Both the position numbers and the translations under genes were made by a program. The notes below the pieces were generated by a model. The model was not told the origin of the DNA and searched no databases. It saw nothing but the letters and a program-made list of their open reading frames with translations. From an uncultured Geobacter sp. (GTDB taxonomy: Bacteria; Desulfobacterota; Desulfuromonadia; Geobacterales; CAIOGM01): DNA of 64,000 nt. Where the stretch lies: the NCBI GenBank assembly GCA_903857795.1, contig CAIOGM010000150.1:51397-115396 (forward strand). Direction: 5' to 3'. Below, piece by piece: positions 45,962 through 54,856 of the stretch; the stretch's first letter is position 1; the number at the start of each line of letters is the position of its first letter.

Positions 45962-47389
45962 CTACTTGAGAGCCGTGGCGATGGCGGCGATCTCGGCCGG
46001 AGTCAGGGTGATAGAACCCATGCCGCCACGGTTACCGCTGATGGCTGACTGAATCTGGGCGGCGCTCCTCGTCCGTTTGGAGGAGGTCGCCAGGAGTCCA
46101 TGACACCCGGCACAGTTCGTCGAATAGAGGGCTGCTCCGTCAATGAGTGGAGTTGCAGCACTCACAAGAATGGAGAAACTCTTGGAGGCGGTCGCCTTGG
46201 ATGTGGCTGAATCCACGGCCTGCACGGTGAAGCTGTAGCTGCCAGCCGTGGTCGGGGTCCCGGAGATCGTCCCCCCTGTCAAGAGCAGGCCGGGAGGGAG
46301 TACCCCGGCGGTGATGGACCAGCTGTAGGGAGAGGCGCCACCCGTTGCGGTGAGGCTCTGGCTATAGCCGCTCCCCGTGGTGGCGGCTGCCAGCGAAGCC
46401 GTCGTGATGGCCACCGGAGTGACGACCGGCGTCGGGGTGGGAGTAACAACCGGTGCCGCCAACGCCGTAGCGATAGCCTGAATCTCGGCGGTGGTCAGCG
46501 TGATGCTTCCCATCCCGCCTCTGTTGGCGGTGATAGCTGCCTGAATCTGGGCAGCGCTTCGCCCTTTCTTGGCAGATGTCGCCAGCAGATTGTGACATCC
46601 GGCGCAGTTCGACCCATAGAGCGCCGCCCCATCAAGCGGCGTCGGAGTCGGATTAGGCGTCGGGTGAGGAGCGCCGCTCCCCGAGAGCATTATCTTCGTG
46701 GCGATAAAGAGCCCATCCTTGAGAGCCCCTCTCACCAGTACCGCCTGACCGTCCGCCAGCGGCAGAGTCGGAACTATCGCCGTACCGTAGGTGACCGTCA
46801 CGTTCCAGATGGTGAAGCTCCTGGCCGCCGAATCCAGCCCCTTGATCACGCCGGCAATGAATCGTTTGTTTATGTCATTGGCCGATTTAAGTTCCAGCCG
46901 GGTCGCCTCAATAACACCGGCGGCATTGGTATTTCCGTCGACCTCCACCTCCGCCCCCACATTAAGGGCGCCGATCCCTGAGAGCCCGTCATACGTCGTC
47001 GCCGCCGACACCACTACCGTCTGGCCCATGACAATGAATCTACCGGCAGCCGGATCGACTGCTGAGACTCTCCCCTCCAGCTCACCTTCCCGCTCAATAC
47101 GGATAGCCTTCCCCTTAGCCCCCTCGACGGAGCCGGTTATGGTGACGGTCATCCCCGTCTTCAACTCCGAAAACGAAGCGGGCTCGCCATTGATGGTAAC
47201 CGTTGCATCATTGGTGGAATAATCCACATTATCCAGAGTAACCCCGGAGGTGGAGACCTTGGCGACGGCGCCGCTTTTGCTGCTGTCGGCGCTGGTAAGG
47301 ACAGGAGATGAACCTCCGCCGCCACACCCGGCCAGAAACAGAGAGGTCATGATCCCGAAAACTATTCCCTTGCTGACAATCTTCTTCAT
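45962..47389 (-). CDS. Di-heme c-type cytochrome lipoprotein with DUF5666-like domains
   Basis: 475 residues. Lipobox LAGC with Cys22, then Gly/Ser linker. About residues 35-240 hold tandem small beta-barrel modules of DUF5666 type (VEGAKGKAIRIEREGELEGRV pattern). Two near-identical mono-heme cytochrome modules follow, with CAGCH at residues 262-266 and 426-430, each about 60 residues with RSAAQIQ and NRGGMGSITLT. Between them is an Ig-like putative-ligand domain (about 330-415). It is probably an outer-surface or periplasmic electron-transfer lipoprotein. Its 250-nt leader carries a GEMM-I riboswitch. Confidence 0.92.
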   Translation of the reverse strand: MKKIVSKGIVFGIMTSLFLAGCGGGGSSPVLTSADSSKSGAVAKVSTSGVTLDNVDYSTNDATVTINGEPASFSELKTGMTVTITGSVEGAKGKAIRIEREGELEGRVSAVDPAAGRFIVMGQTVVVSAATTYDGLSGIGALNVGAEVEVDGNTNAAGVIEATRLELKSANDINKRFIAGVIKGLDSAARSFTIWNVTVTYGTAIVPTLPLADGQAVLVRGALKDGLFIATKIMLSGSGAPHPTPNPTPTPLDGAALYGSNCAGCHNLLATSAKKGRSAAQIQAAITANRGGMGSITLTTAEIQAIATALAAPVVTPTPTPVVTPVAITTASLAAATTGSGYSQSLTATGGASPYSWSITAGVLPPGLLLTGGTISGTPTTAGSYSFTVQAVDSATSKATASKSFSILVSAATPLIDGAALYSTNCAGCHGLLATSSKRTRSAAQIQSAISGNRGGMGSITLTPAEIAAIATALK

Positions 47390-47511
47390 ATACGAATTCC
47401 TCCATCCGCTTAGTTGGTGTTCGCTGCAATGAATACGGTATCCGGTCGGTGCTCATCCCTGCATTTTCTCATATTGCCGCATCTTCACCCCCTTCTCCGG
47501 ACTCCGGACGC

Positions 47512-47640
47512 AAAAAAGCCGGGTTGCCGAAAATATCCGTTCGATATTTCGGCAACCCGGCTGTCTCGGTGAGACCCTATGGGCTTTCCGCCCCACCCTC
47601 GCGGATGGTTTAGTAGTATCGTGTATCGCGTGTTACATTT
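47512..47640 (-). promoter_or_regulatory. GEMM-I cyclic dinucleotide riboswitch with terminator
   Basis: On the minus strand the leader reads AAACC-ATCC-GCGA-GGGTGG (GNRA-capped P2), then GGCGGAAAGCC, a second stem, and GACAGCCGGGTTGCCGAA, the GEMM-I core. The 3' part of the aptamer pairs with downstream bases to make a 19-bp terminator hairpin (47517-47562, one bulge) followed by TTTTTT, so ligand binding and termination compete. Class I members bind c-di-GMP; a Geobacter subgroup binds 3',3'-cGAMP and controls cytochromes. The base at the discriminating position is not the canonical G by eye, so the ligand is open. Confidence 0.88.
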
Positions 47641-47660
47641 CTGTAAAAATATGATCGGAG

Positions 47661-47688
47661 GATATAGGCTTTCCCTGCGAGATGTCAA
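47661..47688 (-). promoter_or_regulatory. Promoter of the riboswitch/cytochrome transcript
   Basis: Minus-strand TTGACA (47683-47688), 16-nt spacer, TATATC (47661-47666). Perfect -35 and good -10. Predicted start near 47654, just ahead of the aptamer. Confidence 0.7.
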
Positions 47689-47764
47689 CCTTTTTTTGCA
47701 AGATAATTTTGTTCATACAATTTTTCAAACTATTCCAGTCAGTTAAACCAGACGGGAGTGACAC

Positions 47765-48436
47765 TCACCTCACGAAGAGGGGGGGGAGCACCGTCAGCTC
47801 CCGCGATCGCCCTTTGGCCAGTTCCAGCATGACCATCCGGGCCTCATCCTGGGCGGAACCGTGGACGAACTGGAGCCGCAGCAGGGAAAGCTTCCGCTCC
47901 GACGCCCCGGCAATCAGCTCCGCCAGACGGGAGACATGGTAGATGAGGCAGATCCGGCCGGATGGCCGTACGAGGTATTTGGCGACGGTGAGGAAATCCG
48001 TGAGAAGAGCAGTTGATTCGTGACGGGCGCTCTCCCGGCCGGGGACCGGGCTGATCCGGCCGCTCCCCCGGGGGCGATAGGGGGGATTGGCGAGGACGAG
48101 ATCGAAGATTGAGACCGGAAACTGCTCCTTCAGCTGGAGAATATCGGCCGTGACAATCTTCACCCGGTCGTCCACTCCATTGAGCTGGACGTTCCGTCGC
48201 GCCCGAGACGCCGCCGTCTCATCTACCTCCACCCCCATCCCCCGTGAGTTCGCTGAGTTCCTGACGATGATGAGGGGGATCACCCCGCCGCCGGTCCCCA
48301 GGTCGATGAAATCCCCCTCGACCGCTCCGGCGAACCGGCAGAGGAGCAGCGGGTCCACGGAAAAGCGGTAGCCGTGACGCGGCTGGATGATCTTCAGGTC
48401 ATGATCGCGCAACTCGTCGACGGTTTCGTTGATCAT
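47765..48436 (-). CDS. tRNA1(Val) (adenine37-N6)-methyltransferase-type enzyme
   Basis: 223 residues from ATG 48436 (MINETVDELRDHDL), where homology normally begins; an ATG at 48481 adds 15 residues and neither has a good ribosome site. SAM-binding FIDLGTGGGVIPLI and the catalytic VLANPPYRP (NPPY) motif of N6-adenine methyltransferases, with the QPRHGYRFSVDPLLL start typical of TrmN6/YfiC. Last gene of the minus-strand glycan operon, 9-54 nt after the GT39 gene. Confidence 0.88.
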   Translation of the reverse strand: MINETVDELRDHDLKIIQPRHGYRFSVDPLLLCRFAGAVEGDFIDLGTGGGVIPLIIVRNSANSRGMGVEVDETAASRARRNVQLNGVDDRVKIVTADILQLKEQFPVSIFDLVLANPPYRPRGSGRISPVPGRESARHESTALLTDFLTVAKYLVRPSGRICLIYHVSRLAELIAGASERKLSLLRLQFVHGSAQDEARMVMLELAKGRSRELTVLPPLFVR

Positions 48437-48490
48437 GGCATTCCCGCGGGACGGATTGGAGTAGATGATTGGCGCAACCATCGTTTTCGG

Positions 48491-50074
48491 TCACCGGAAA
48501 CGATAGAGCAGATAAGGCAAACCTCCCGGTTCCTGGCCTGCATGGACGAGTTCCAGCTCCGGCGGTGGAGTAAACGGTCGCTCAGGCTCAAGGAGCGGAG
48601 TACAGAGAAACTCCCACTGTGGCCGAAGAGAGCAGAGTTGAAAAGTCGCCACCAGGTAATCGATCTTGCTCTGCCTGGCCGCCGAGAGAAGTTCCGCAAA
48701 GTCGGTTTGCGGCGGCATGATGTACTTTCTGTCAGAATAAAAACCGATTCTTCCCGAGCGGGTGATGAGTTTCGCATCGGCAGGGAGAAGGGTCCTCAGC
48801 CTGAGGCCGATCCGCTTGTCATCGAATCTTCCGCCATCTCTGCTGTATTCATATGGTTTATCACGATCTGCCGGAACATCCTTTACCACAATCCAAAGCC
48901 CAAACAGGAGCACTAACCCCACGGGAAGATACCATAACACCCTTTGAGCTGGGTCGGAGATGACCGGATGCAAAAACCTGGATACTTGATCCCCGAGAAA
49001 CAGGAGGCCGCCGCCTGCCCAGAGAAACAGCACCGGCAGATAGGGTTGGGTGTATTCCGGGCCGATGAAGAAGAACACTACGATGAACGCCAGCGGCGCA
49101 AAAGTGGCAAGCAGATATGCTTGCCTACAAATGTTATCCCTCCCCCGGACGCCGACCACGAACCCGATGGCGACAACTCCCCAGCCATAGACGGGGAGCA
49201 TCTCGTTCCAGCAGGTCAGAAGGTTCTTGAGCCAGTTGGAGCGGATGTAATCCGGGTATTGACGAATCAGATCAAGGTATCCCATGGCTCCGAATGACGG
49301 ATCATGCTTCAAGTCGGGCTTCCCCAGATATTCGCTGAGCGCATCGGCAATGGCTATCCTGCTTTTACCGGTCAATTGCCAGTTCCCGGTAAGCTCATGC
49401 ATCAGATAAAAATAGGGCGAAAAGACGACGAAAAAGACAATCCAGACAGCCGCCACGGGCAACATTCGCCTGGCTGGATACCTGTTCAGAAGCGAAACGA
49501 GGATCAGTACCACGGTCAGAGCCAAGAGGGTGATGACCCCCTCGGATCGTGTGAGGTGGGCAGAACCAAAGCAGCATCCGGCAGCCAACGTCGCCCGGAC
49601 GGAACCCTTTTGATAGGCCTTCCAGAGAAAATAAACCCCGAACAGGAGCAGAGTTATATAGGTCGCCTGACTCATGACGGCAATGGACCAGTGCCGTAAT
49701 GTCGGCCACGTCATAGAGAGCACGGACGCAATGAACCCGATCCGTTTGGTGAAAAATTCGGCGCCCAGCAGGTACACCGGTACGACCACGAGGCTACCCA
49801 TTGCGATGGATACCGCCAGACCTGCCGTTTCAAAGTCATTGAAAAGGAGGCTCGCCAAGCCGACAAGGATCGGATAAAAAGGTGGGTAGTGGTTCGCCGC
49901 GGAATACCCGTTGCCGCGGATGAACTCCTTGGCGATGGTTATATAGGAGATACCGTCCGCCGACACGACATCGTAAAATTGCAAATAATACAGCCTGATA
50001 GCCAGAGCGGCCATCACGAGCATCATGATTAACAGGGTATCTTTCCGGGTACAAACGGCAGAATCCGTTGTCAT
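48491..50074 (-). CDS. GT39-type membrane glycosyltransferase
   Basis: 527 residues with ten or more transmembrane helices in the first 400 and a soluble C-terminal part. The first periplasmic loop has the acidic motif VVSADGISYITIAKEF of ArnT/PMT-type GT-C enzymes, which transfer sugars from polyprenyl-phosphate carriers outside the membrane. The start overlaps the GT2 stop (ATGA). The GT2 upstream may make the lipid-linked donor. Confidence 0.85.
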   Translation of the reverse strand: MTTDSAVCTRKDTLLIMMLVMAALAIRLYYLQFYDVVSADGISYITIAKEFIRGNGYSAANHYPPFYPILVGLASLLFNDFETAGLAVSIAMGSLVVVPVYLLGAEFFTKRIGFIASVLSMTWPTLRHWSIAVMSQATYITLLLFGVYFLWKAYQKGSVRATLAAGCCFGSAHLTRSEGVITLLALTVVLILVSLLNRYPARRMLPVAAVWIVFFVVFSPYFYLMHELTGNWQLTGKSRIAIADALSEYLGKPDLKHDPSFGAMGYLDLIRQYPDYIRSNWLKNLLTCWNEMLPVYGWGVVAIGFVVGVRGRDNICRQAYLLATFAPLAFIVVFFFIGPEYTQPYLPVLFLWAGGGLLFLGDQVSRFLHPVISDPAQRVLWYLPVGLVLLFGLWIVVKDVPADRDKPYEYSRDGGRFDDKRIGLRLRTLLPADAKLITRSGRIGFYSDRKYIMPPQTDFAELLSAARQSKIDYLVATFQLCSLRPQWEFLCTPLLEPERPFTPPPELELVHAGQEPGGLPYLLYRFR

Positions 50075-50820
50075 GATCGTTTCCCGGTGAAGATTGAGCT
50101 GTGGAGGATATTCATCCTGCCCAGCCGGAACTGAACCGCCGTCAACAGCACGTTGACCCCGTAGATGACGCTGCGCCGGAAATTGATGGAAGAGGCTTCC
50201 TTGAAATATTTCGTCGGGCAGGAAACCTCGCCGATTCGGTATCCGAACCAGATAACCTGCGCGAGCATCTGGTTGTCGAACACAAAATCATCGGAATTGC
50301 GGTCAAGGGGGAGCTGTGCCAGAATCTCCCGGGAAAAGGCCCGGTAGCCGGTGTGGTACTCGGAAAGCTTGTGCCCCAAGAGGATGTTCTCCAGAAACGT
50401 CAGCATCCGGTTGGCCAGATATTTGTAGAGGGGCATCCCCCCTTTGAGGGCGCCGATGCCGAGAATTCGGGATCCCAGGACGGCATCGAATTCGCCGTAG
50501 GCGATCATGGCTGCCATGGCCGTAATCAGCCGAGGGGTATACTGATAATCAGGGTGGAGCATGACGACGATATCCGCTCCCAGCTCCAGGGCTTTTGCAT
50601 AGCAGGTCTTCTGGTTCCCGCCATACCCCTTGTTCTGCTCGTGAACAACGGTCCTGATGCCGAGTAATTGGGCTACGTCCGCCGTATCGTCCCGGCTGGC
50701 GTCGTCCACCAGCACCACGTCATCGACAAACTCAAAAGGGATTTCCCTGAACGTCATCTCAAGCGTCTTCGCCGCATTATAGGCGGGAAGCACCACTATT
50801 ATTCGTTTTCCATTGAGCAC
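50071..50820 (-). CDS. Polyprenyl-phosphate sugar transferase (GT2, DPM1-like)
   Basis: 249 residues, no membrane helices. Nucleotide-sugar fold: VVLPAYNAAKTLEMTFREIP, VDDASRDDTADVAQ (DxD-type), GGNQKTCYAKALELGADIVVMLHPDYQY, and SEYHTGYRAFSREIL. Close to DPM1/GtrB enzymes that load a sugar onto undecaprenyl phosphate. It sits between the GT-C genes YfhO and GT39, a standard three-component arrangement. Confidence 0.88.
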   Translation of the reverse strand: MLNGKRIIVVLPAYNAAKTLEMTFREIPFEFVDDVVLVDDASRDDTADVAQLLGIRTVVHEQNKGYGGNQKTCYAKALELGADIVVMLHPDYQYTPRLITAMAAMIAYGEFDAVLGSRILGIGALKGGMPLYKYLANRMLTFLENILLGHKLSEYHTGYRAFSREILAQLPLDRNSDDFVFDNQMLAQVIWFGYRIGEVSCPTKYFKEASSINFRRSVIYGVNVLLTAVQFRLGRMNILHSSIFTGKRS

Positions 50821-50850
50821 TGAAACCCTCCAAGATTATGATGTAACGGA

Positions 50851-53256
50851 CTAGACTCTTCTTCTCCGCCACTCCACTCCCAGCAGCAGGGCAAAAAGAG
50901 CAAATGACGTCAGGGTCAGCCATTTCCCCACCCTGAACGGCACCGGGTCGAAGGTGAACGTCACCGTATGCTCCCCCGGTGTCACGTAGACCCCGCGCAG
51001 CACCAGATTCACCGGGACGATGGGCGCCGGTTTCCCGTCCACCGAGGCCCGCCAGCCGATGAAATACTTGTCTCCGAGGACAAGAAGAGCGTTGGTCAGC
51101 GCCCGGACCTGCACGTTCACGTGGGCGCTCTCGTAAGCCGACACCGTCACGGCTCCGGGGTTGCTCGCGACCTCTCCAGCCGAGGCCAGAGGAATGGGGG
51201 GGGGGGACTCCACCAGCGCCATCCGGCGGGGATCGAAGGCGGGGTTGCCGAGCATCCCGGGGATCTGCCGGGGATCCGGCATCACCACCACCGCCGGCAC
51301 CAGCCACCCCTTGGGAAGCAGCTGCCGGTTCTCCAGCACAACCTCCTTCCCGTCGGGGCTCTTGAAGACCGGGACAAAGCGGTTCCCAATCTGCCCCTTT
51401 TCCTGTTCATACTGGGCCGCTTCGTAGACGAGATATCTGACGTTCATGATGTCGGGCATGCTCGATCCGAAGTTGAACCCATCCAGAAACAGCTGCCAGC
51501 GCCACATCTGCACCGGATTGGAGGTGAACATGACCGGGATACCGTTGCTCACGAAGGTCATGGGGTCGGCATTATTCATGGGAAGAACCCGGATCTGTTC
51601 CCCTCCCTGCTTCACGAACTCCATGGCCGGCGTCAGCTGCGCCCTCAGGGTGGAGGGGACCGGCTGAAGGAGGATGAACTTGGCGTTCACCCGCCCCACG
51701 TCAACCAGGTAAAGAAGCACCAACAGCAGAGGGGCCAGCCGTAGCGGCAGCCACCTCCTGGTAACGGCCCAGAACCCCAGGGCGCAGAGCGCCGCCACGC
51801 CGGCGGCCCATCCGGTCTCCTGCAGCAGGTTGCCCCATCGCTGGGCCACCAGTTCCGGCCCCTGCTGGAAGCGGGTGGGCTGGGTGAACGTCTCCCCCAG
51901 AAGCGCCTGCCACCCGTCGCCGGCGAGGAGCTGCGAGCAGAGGAGCCCCAGGATCACCACCGGCAGCGCGGTCAGGGCGTACCGGTACCAGCGGAGCCCC
52001 CGGCACTCTTTCAGCTCTCCGTTCAGGAGGAGGTCGATCCCCTGGGCCGCCAGGACCCCCAAACCGAACACCGGGATGATCATCATCATCTTGGGAACAC
52101 GGAAGTGGTTTATCCCGGGGAAATGCTCGAAGAGGAGCCAGTAGAACGACGAATATTTCCCCAGGGAGAAGGCTATCCCCCCCACGATCAAGGCGCCGGC
52201 CAGCCAGGTATAACGGTTGCGACGGAAGATAAAGGGGAGCGGCGCGAGGAGCCAGGGGAGGAGCCCCAGATAATCGGTGGTCTGGGTGAAGTTCATCCGC
52301 CCCCAATAATAGGCGGTGATGTTGCTGCCATTGTATCCCCCCTCCTGCCGGGAGAAGCCGAAGAGGCCGGGGATGGCGAAGGTCGCCAGCTCCTCGGGAG
52401 GGAGCGACCATGACATGGCCTCATCGACGTCAAGCCCCCCTTTCCCCTGGTTGGCGCCGCTCTGGACGCCGCGGGTGGTCTCCTGGGACCAGCTGGAGAG
52501 GGGGACCAGGGAGATGGCCACCGTGGAGAGGAAGAAGAGGAGGGTCGCCAGGTTCAGCGCGACCAGGCGGATGATATTTCGCCCCTGTTTTCGTTCCGCA
52601 TTGATAATTGCGAGGGAGCGGCAGAAGGCGTACCCTCCCACTCCCAGACAGGTGTAGTAGGCTATCTGCCAATGCATATTGAAGAACTGGAAGGCGAGCA
52701 GCACCGAGGTCGTCAGGAAGAAGATCAGCCGGCGGCTCTGGAAGCCGCGCTCCATGAAGTAGAAGGCCCAGGGGGCAAAGCTGATGGTGGCGATCTTCTG
52801 CACGTGCCCGGCGTTGATGAGGGAGGCGTTCTCCGGCGCCAGGGCGAAGACGAGCCCGGCAAAGAAGGCAGCGGGGCGGCCGCAACCGATGGCCCGACAG
52901 AAACAGAAGGCGCCGGCGCCGCCGAAGAAGAGATGGAGCACGATGAACCAGGCGATGTTAGCCGGTTCAGGAAAGAGCCAGAAGATGAAGTTGCGGTAGA
53001 AGAGGAACTGCATCGACACCGTCCCCCCCCCCTCGGAACCGCCGCCGTTGGTCAGCGTATCCCATCCGGCATTGAGGTTGACCTTGAAGAGATCCAGAAA
53101 TCCCATCTTCGAGAAGTGCTTGATGTTCCAAATGAACTCCGCGGTGATGTCCGGGGCGCGGATGATCTGGTCGGTGAAGAGAATCTTGCTGAAGAAGGCG
53201 ATGAGGAGCGCCAGCATGAGCGCCAGTGCGAGGAGATCTTTTCTGCGTTCGGTCAT
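50851..53256 (-). CDS. YfhO-family membrane glycosyltransferase
   Basis: 801 residues. About twelve transmembrane helices through residue 540, then a large periplasmic beta-rich domain and a last C-terminal helix (LTLTSFALFALLLGVEWRRRR). N-terminal loop FTDQIIRAPDITAEFIWN and a LFYRNFIFWLFPEP stretch fit YfhO GT-C proteins, which in Gram-positives add sugars to teichoic acids using a GT2-made lipid donor. Here it is the likely partner of the GT2 gene just downstream. Overlaps the GT4 stop by 4 nt. Confidence 0.88.
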   Translation of the reverse strand: MTERRKDLLALALMLALLIAFFSKILFTDQIIRAPDITAEFIWNIKHFSKMGFLDLFKVNLNAGWDTLTNGGGSEGGGTVSMQFLFYRNFIFWLFPEPANIAWFIVLHLFFGGAGAFCFCRAIGCGRPAAFFAGLVFALAPENASLINAGHVQKIATISFAPWAFYFMERGFQSRRLIFFLTTSVLLAFQFFNMHWQIAYYTCLGVGGYAFCRSLAIINAERKQGRNIIRLVALNLATLLFFLSTVAISLVPLSSWSQETTRGVQSGANQGKGGLDVDEAMSWSLPPEELATFAIPGLFGFSRQEGGYNGSNITAYYWGRMNFTQTTDYLGLLPWLLAPLPFIFRRNRYTWLAGALIVGGIAFSLGKYSSFYWLLFEHFPGINHFRVPKMMMIIPVFGLGVLAAQGIDLLLNGELKECRGLRWYRYALTALPVVILGLLCSQLLAGDGWQALLGETFTQPTRFQQGPELVAQRWGNLLQETGWAAGVAALCALGFWAVTRRWLPLRLAPLLLVLLYLVDVGRVNAKFILLQPVPSTLRAQLTPAMEFVKQGGEQIRVLPMNNADPMTFVSNGIPVMFTSNPVQMWRWQLFLDGFNFGSSMPDIMNVRYLVYEAAQYEQEKGQIGNRFVPVFKSPDGKEVVLENRQLLPKGWLVPAVVVMPDPRQIPGMLGNPAFDPRRMALVESPPPIPLASAGEVASNPGAVTVSAYESAHVNVQVRALTNALLVLGDKYFIGWRASVDGKPAPIVPVNLVLRGVYVTPGEHTVTFTFDPVPFRVGKWLTLTSFALFALLLGVEWRRRRV

Positions 53257-54470
53257 CGTAACTCCGAAAGAAAGGGCGAGGTTAAGGTTAAGGACGAGTA
53301 AAACGCCGATAGTCTCTCGGCATAATTTCGCCAGGAGAACCGTTGCATCATATACTCTCGCCCGGCGGTCCCGAGCTCTTTTGCCCGGGCCGGGTCAGCA
53401 AGGAGCTCGGCCACCCGGTCGGCCATCTCCTGCCAGTCGCCGGGGTCGCAGAGAACGCCGGAGACACCGGGCTTCACATACTCGGCCAGCTGCCCCACAT
53501 TGTCCGCCACCACGGGGATGCCGGACCGGAGAATCTCCGTCAGTTTCGCGGGACACTTGGAGCGGTTGATGAGGGTGTCGCTGAAGGGATAGATGGCCAC
53601 ATCCGCAGCTGCCAGATAATCGGCGATCTCCGCCGGTTCCAGCCAGCCACCCATGACGAGGTTATCGCTGAACCCCTGCTCCCCACCGGCAGCGAGGAGC
53701 AGCTTTTCCTCTCCCCGGCGCCCCTGCCCCACCACCAGGAAGCGGACCGCCGGGATGTGGCGCCGGATCTCGGCGAAGAGGAAGTGGAGCTTCTCCTGAC
53801 TGAATTCGAAGAACCGGGTATAAAGGAGCAGTAGCGGCGCCTCCGCCGGGATGCCGAGGTTGCGCCGCACCCGGCCGCCGTCTCCCGAGGGAAGCGGCTC
53901 CACACAGTTGGGGAGATAGAGAACACGTTCCGGCGCAATCCCCATCCCCCAAATCTTGGTCTGGAGGGTCCGGCTCGCCACGGTCACCCCGGCGGCCCGG
54001 GGGGGGAGCCACTGCTCCTGGAAGCCGAAGACAATACGTTCGGCCCGGGAATAAGGGTGCATGTCGTTCATCCCCCCCTTCCCTTCCCAATCATCGGTAT
54101 CCACGAACAGCGGCGGGAGAGGAAACCCGAGCCGCCGGCAGAAGAGGTGGACCATGGCGGCGATCCCGCCGTACCCCTTGGGCTTGAAGAGGTGGATAAT
54201 ATCGGGACGCTCTCTCCGGGCCAGCCAGAACAGGCGATGAGCAAGCAACGGCGCGGCAAGCGCCCCGGTGAACGGGCCGAGGGGGATGTTCTTCACCGTC
54301 ACCCCCCGGACCACCTCGGTTTTCCCCGAATCCTCGGGATTGGTGTAGGGGGGGGCGATGATGGTTACCCGGTGCCCCAGAGCCTGAAGTTCGACCGCCA
54401 GCGGGATCATCCGGGCGATGAGAGTCCCCTTGGGGCGGATGCCGAAGGGGGCGAGGAAGACGATATTCAT
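53253..54470 (-). CDS. GT4-family glycosyltransferase
   Basis: 405 residues, GT-B fold. Gly-rich N-terminal acceptor domain (FLAPFGIRPKGTLIARMIPLAVELQALGHRVTI) and the GT4 donor site (MGGWLEPAEIADYLAAADVAIYPFSDTLINRSKCPAKLTEILRSGIPVVA). Retaining transferase acting on a cytoplasmic glycan precursor. The final residues (LTLTSPFLSELR) are partly encoded by a GGTTAA hexamer stretch at 53278-53294. Confidence 0.9.
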   Translation of the reverse strand: MNIVFLAPFGIRPKGTLIARMIPLAVELQALGHRVTIIAPPYTNPEDSGKTEVVRGVTVKNIPLGPFTGALAAPLLAHRLFWLARRERPDIIHLFKPKGYGGIAAMVHLFCRRLGFPLPPLFVDTDDWEGKGGMNDMHPYSRAERIVFGFQEQWLPPRAAGVTVASRTLQTKIWGMGIAPERVLYLPNCVEPLPSGDGGRVRRNLGIPAEAPLLLLYTRFFEFSQEKLHFLFAEIRRHIPAVRFLVVGQGRRGEEKLLLAAGGEQGFSDNLVMGGWLEPAEIADYLAAADVAIYPFSDTLINRSKCPAKLTEILRSGIPVVADNVGQLAEYVKPGVSGVLCDPGDWQEMADRVAELLADPARAKELGTAGREYMMQRFSWRNYAERLSAFYSSLTLTSPFLSELR

Positions 54471-54482
54471 GGCTGCGCCATC

Positions 54483-54536
54483 TTAGGCGACCTCCAAAAT
54501 GGCATACGCTCCGACGACCTTGGCTCCGGCCTTCAT
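54483..54536 (-). pseudogene. 17-codon stub at the toxin position
   Basis: An ATG overlapping the AbrB stop (ATGA) opens a frame of only 17 codons (MKAGAKVVGAYAILEVA). In MazEF- or VapBC-type operons the toxin starts at exactly this position. The stub looks like what remains after the toxin was deleted, but it is too short to assign. Confidence 0.3.
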
Positions 54537-54772
54537 CGAGCGGCGACGACGGCTCTGTCCATATCGGCCAGAGAGAGACGTTTCCCGGTATAGACCGATG
54601 GCGCGTCTGAAGCTTCAAACTCCGTGACAACAAACGGCTCGGCGGACTTGATCACCACCTCGTCACCACGATCGATGACAACCAGTCGTGTGCCGGCCTG
54701 CCAGTGGTGCCGGTCACGAATTGCCTTGGGAAGCACGAACTGCCCCCTGCTGGAGAGAGCAACAGATTCCAT
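54533..54772 (-). CDS. SpoVT/AbrB-type antitoxin, apparently orphan
   Basis: 79 residues. N-terminal swapped-hairpin AbrB fold: VALSSRGQFVLPKAIRDRHHWQAGTRLVVIDRGDEVVIKS is the standard VapB/MazE DNA-binding domain. The C-terminal 30 residues (VYTGKRLSLADMDRAVVAAR) are the toxin-binding tail. No toxin gene follows; only a 17-codon stub does. Ribosome site is poor (GGCGCC). Confidence 0.8.
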   Translation of the reverse strand: MESVALSSRGQFVLPKAIRDRHHWQAGTRLVVIDRGDEVVIKSAEPFVVTEFEASDAPSVYTGKRLSLADMDRAVVAAR

Positions 54773-54856
54773 GGCGCCTCCGAATTTGCAAGAATAAGGT
54801 TAGAAATAGTCCGCTTCCGCCTGCAGGAAGTCAATCTCAATGTCGCCCTCTACGGC

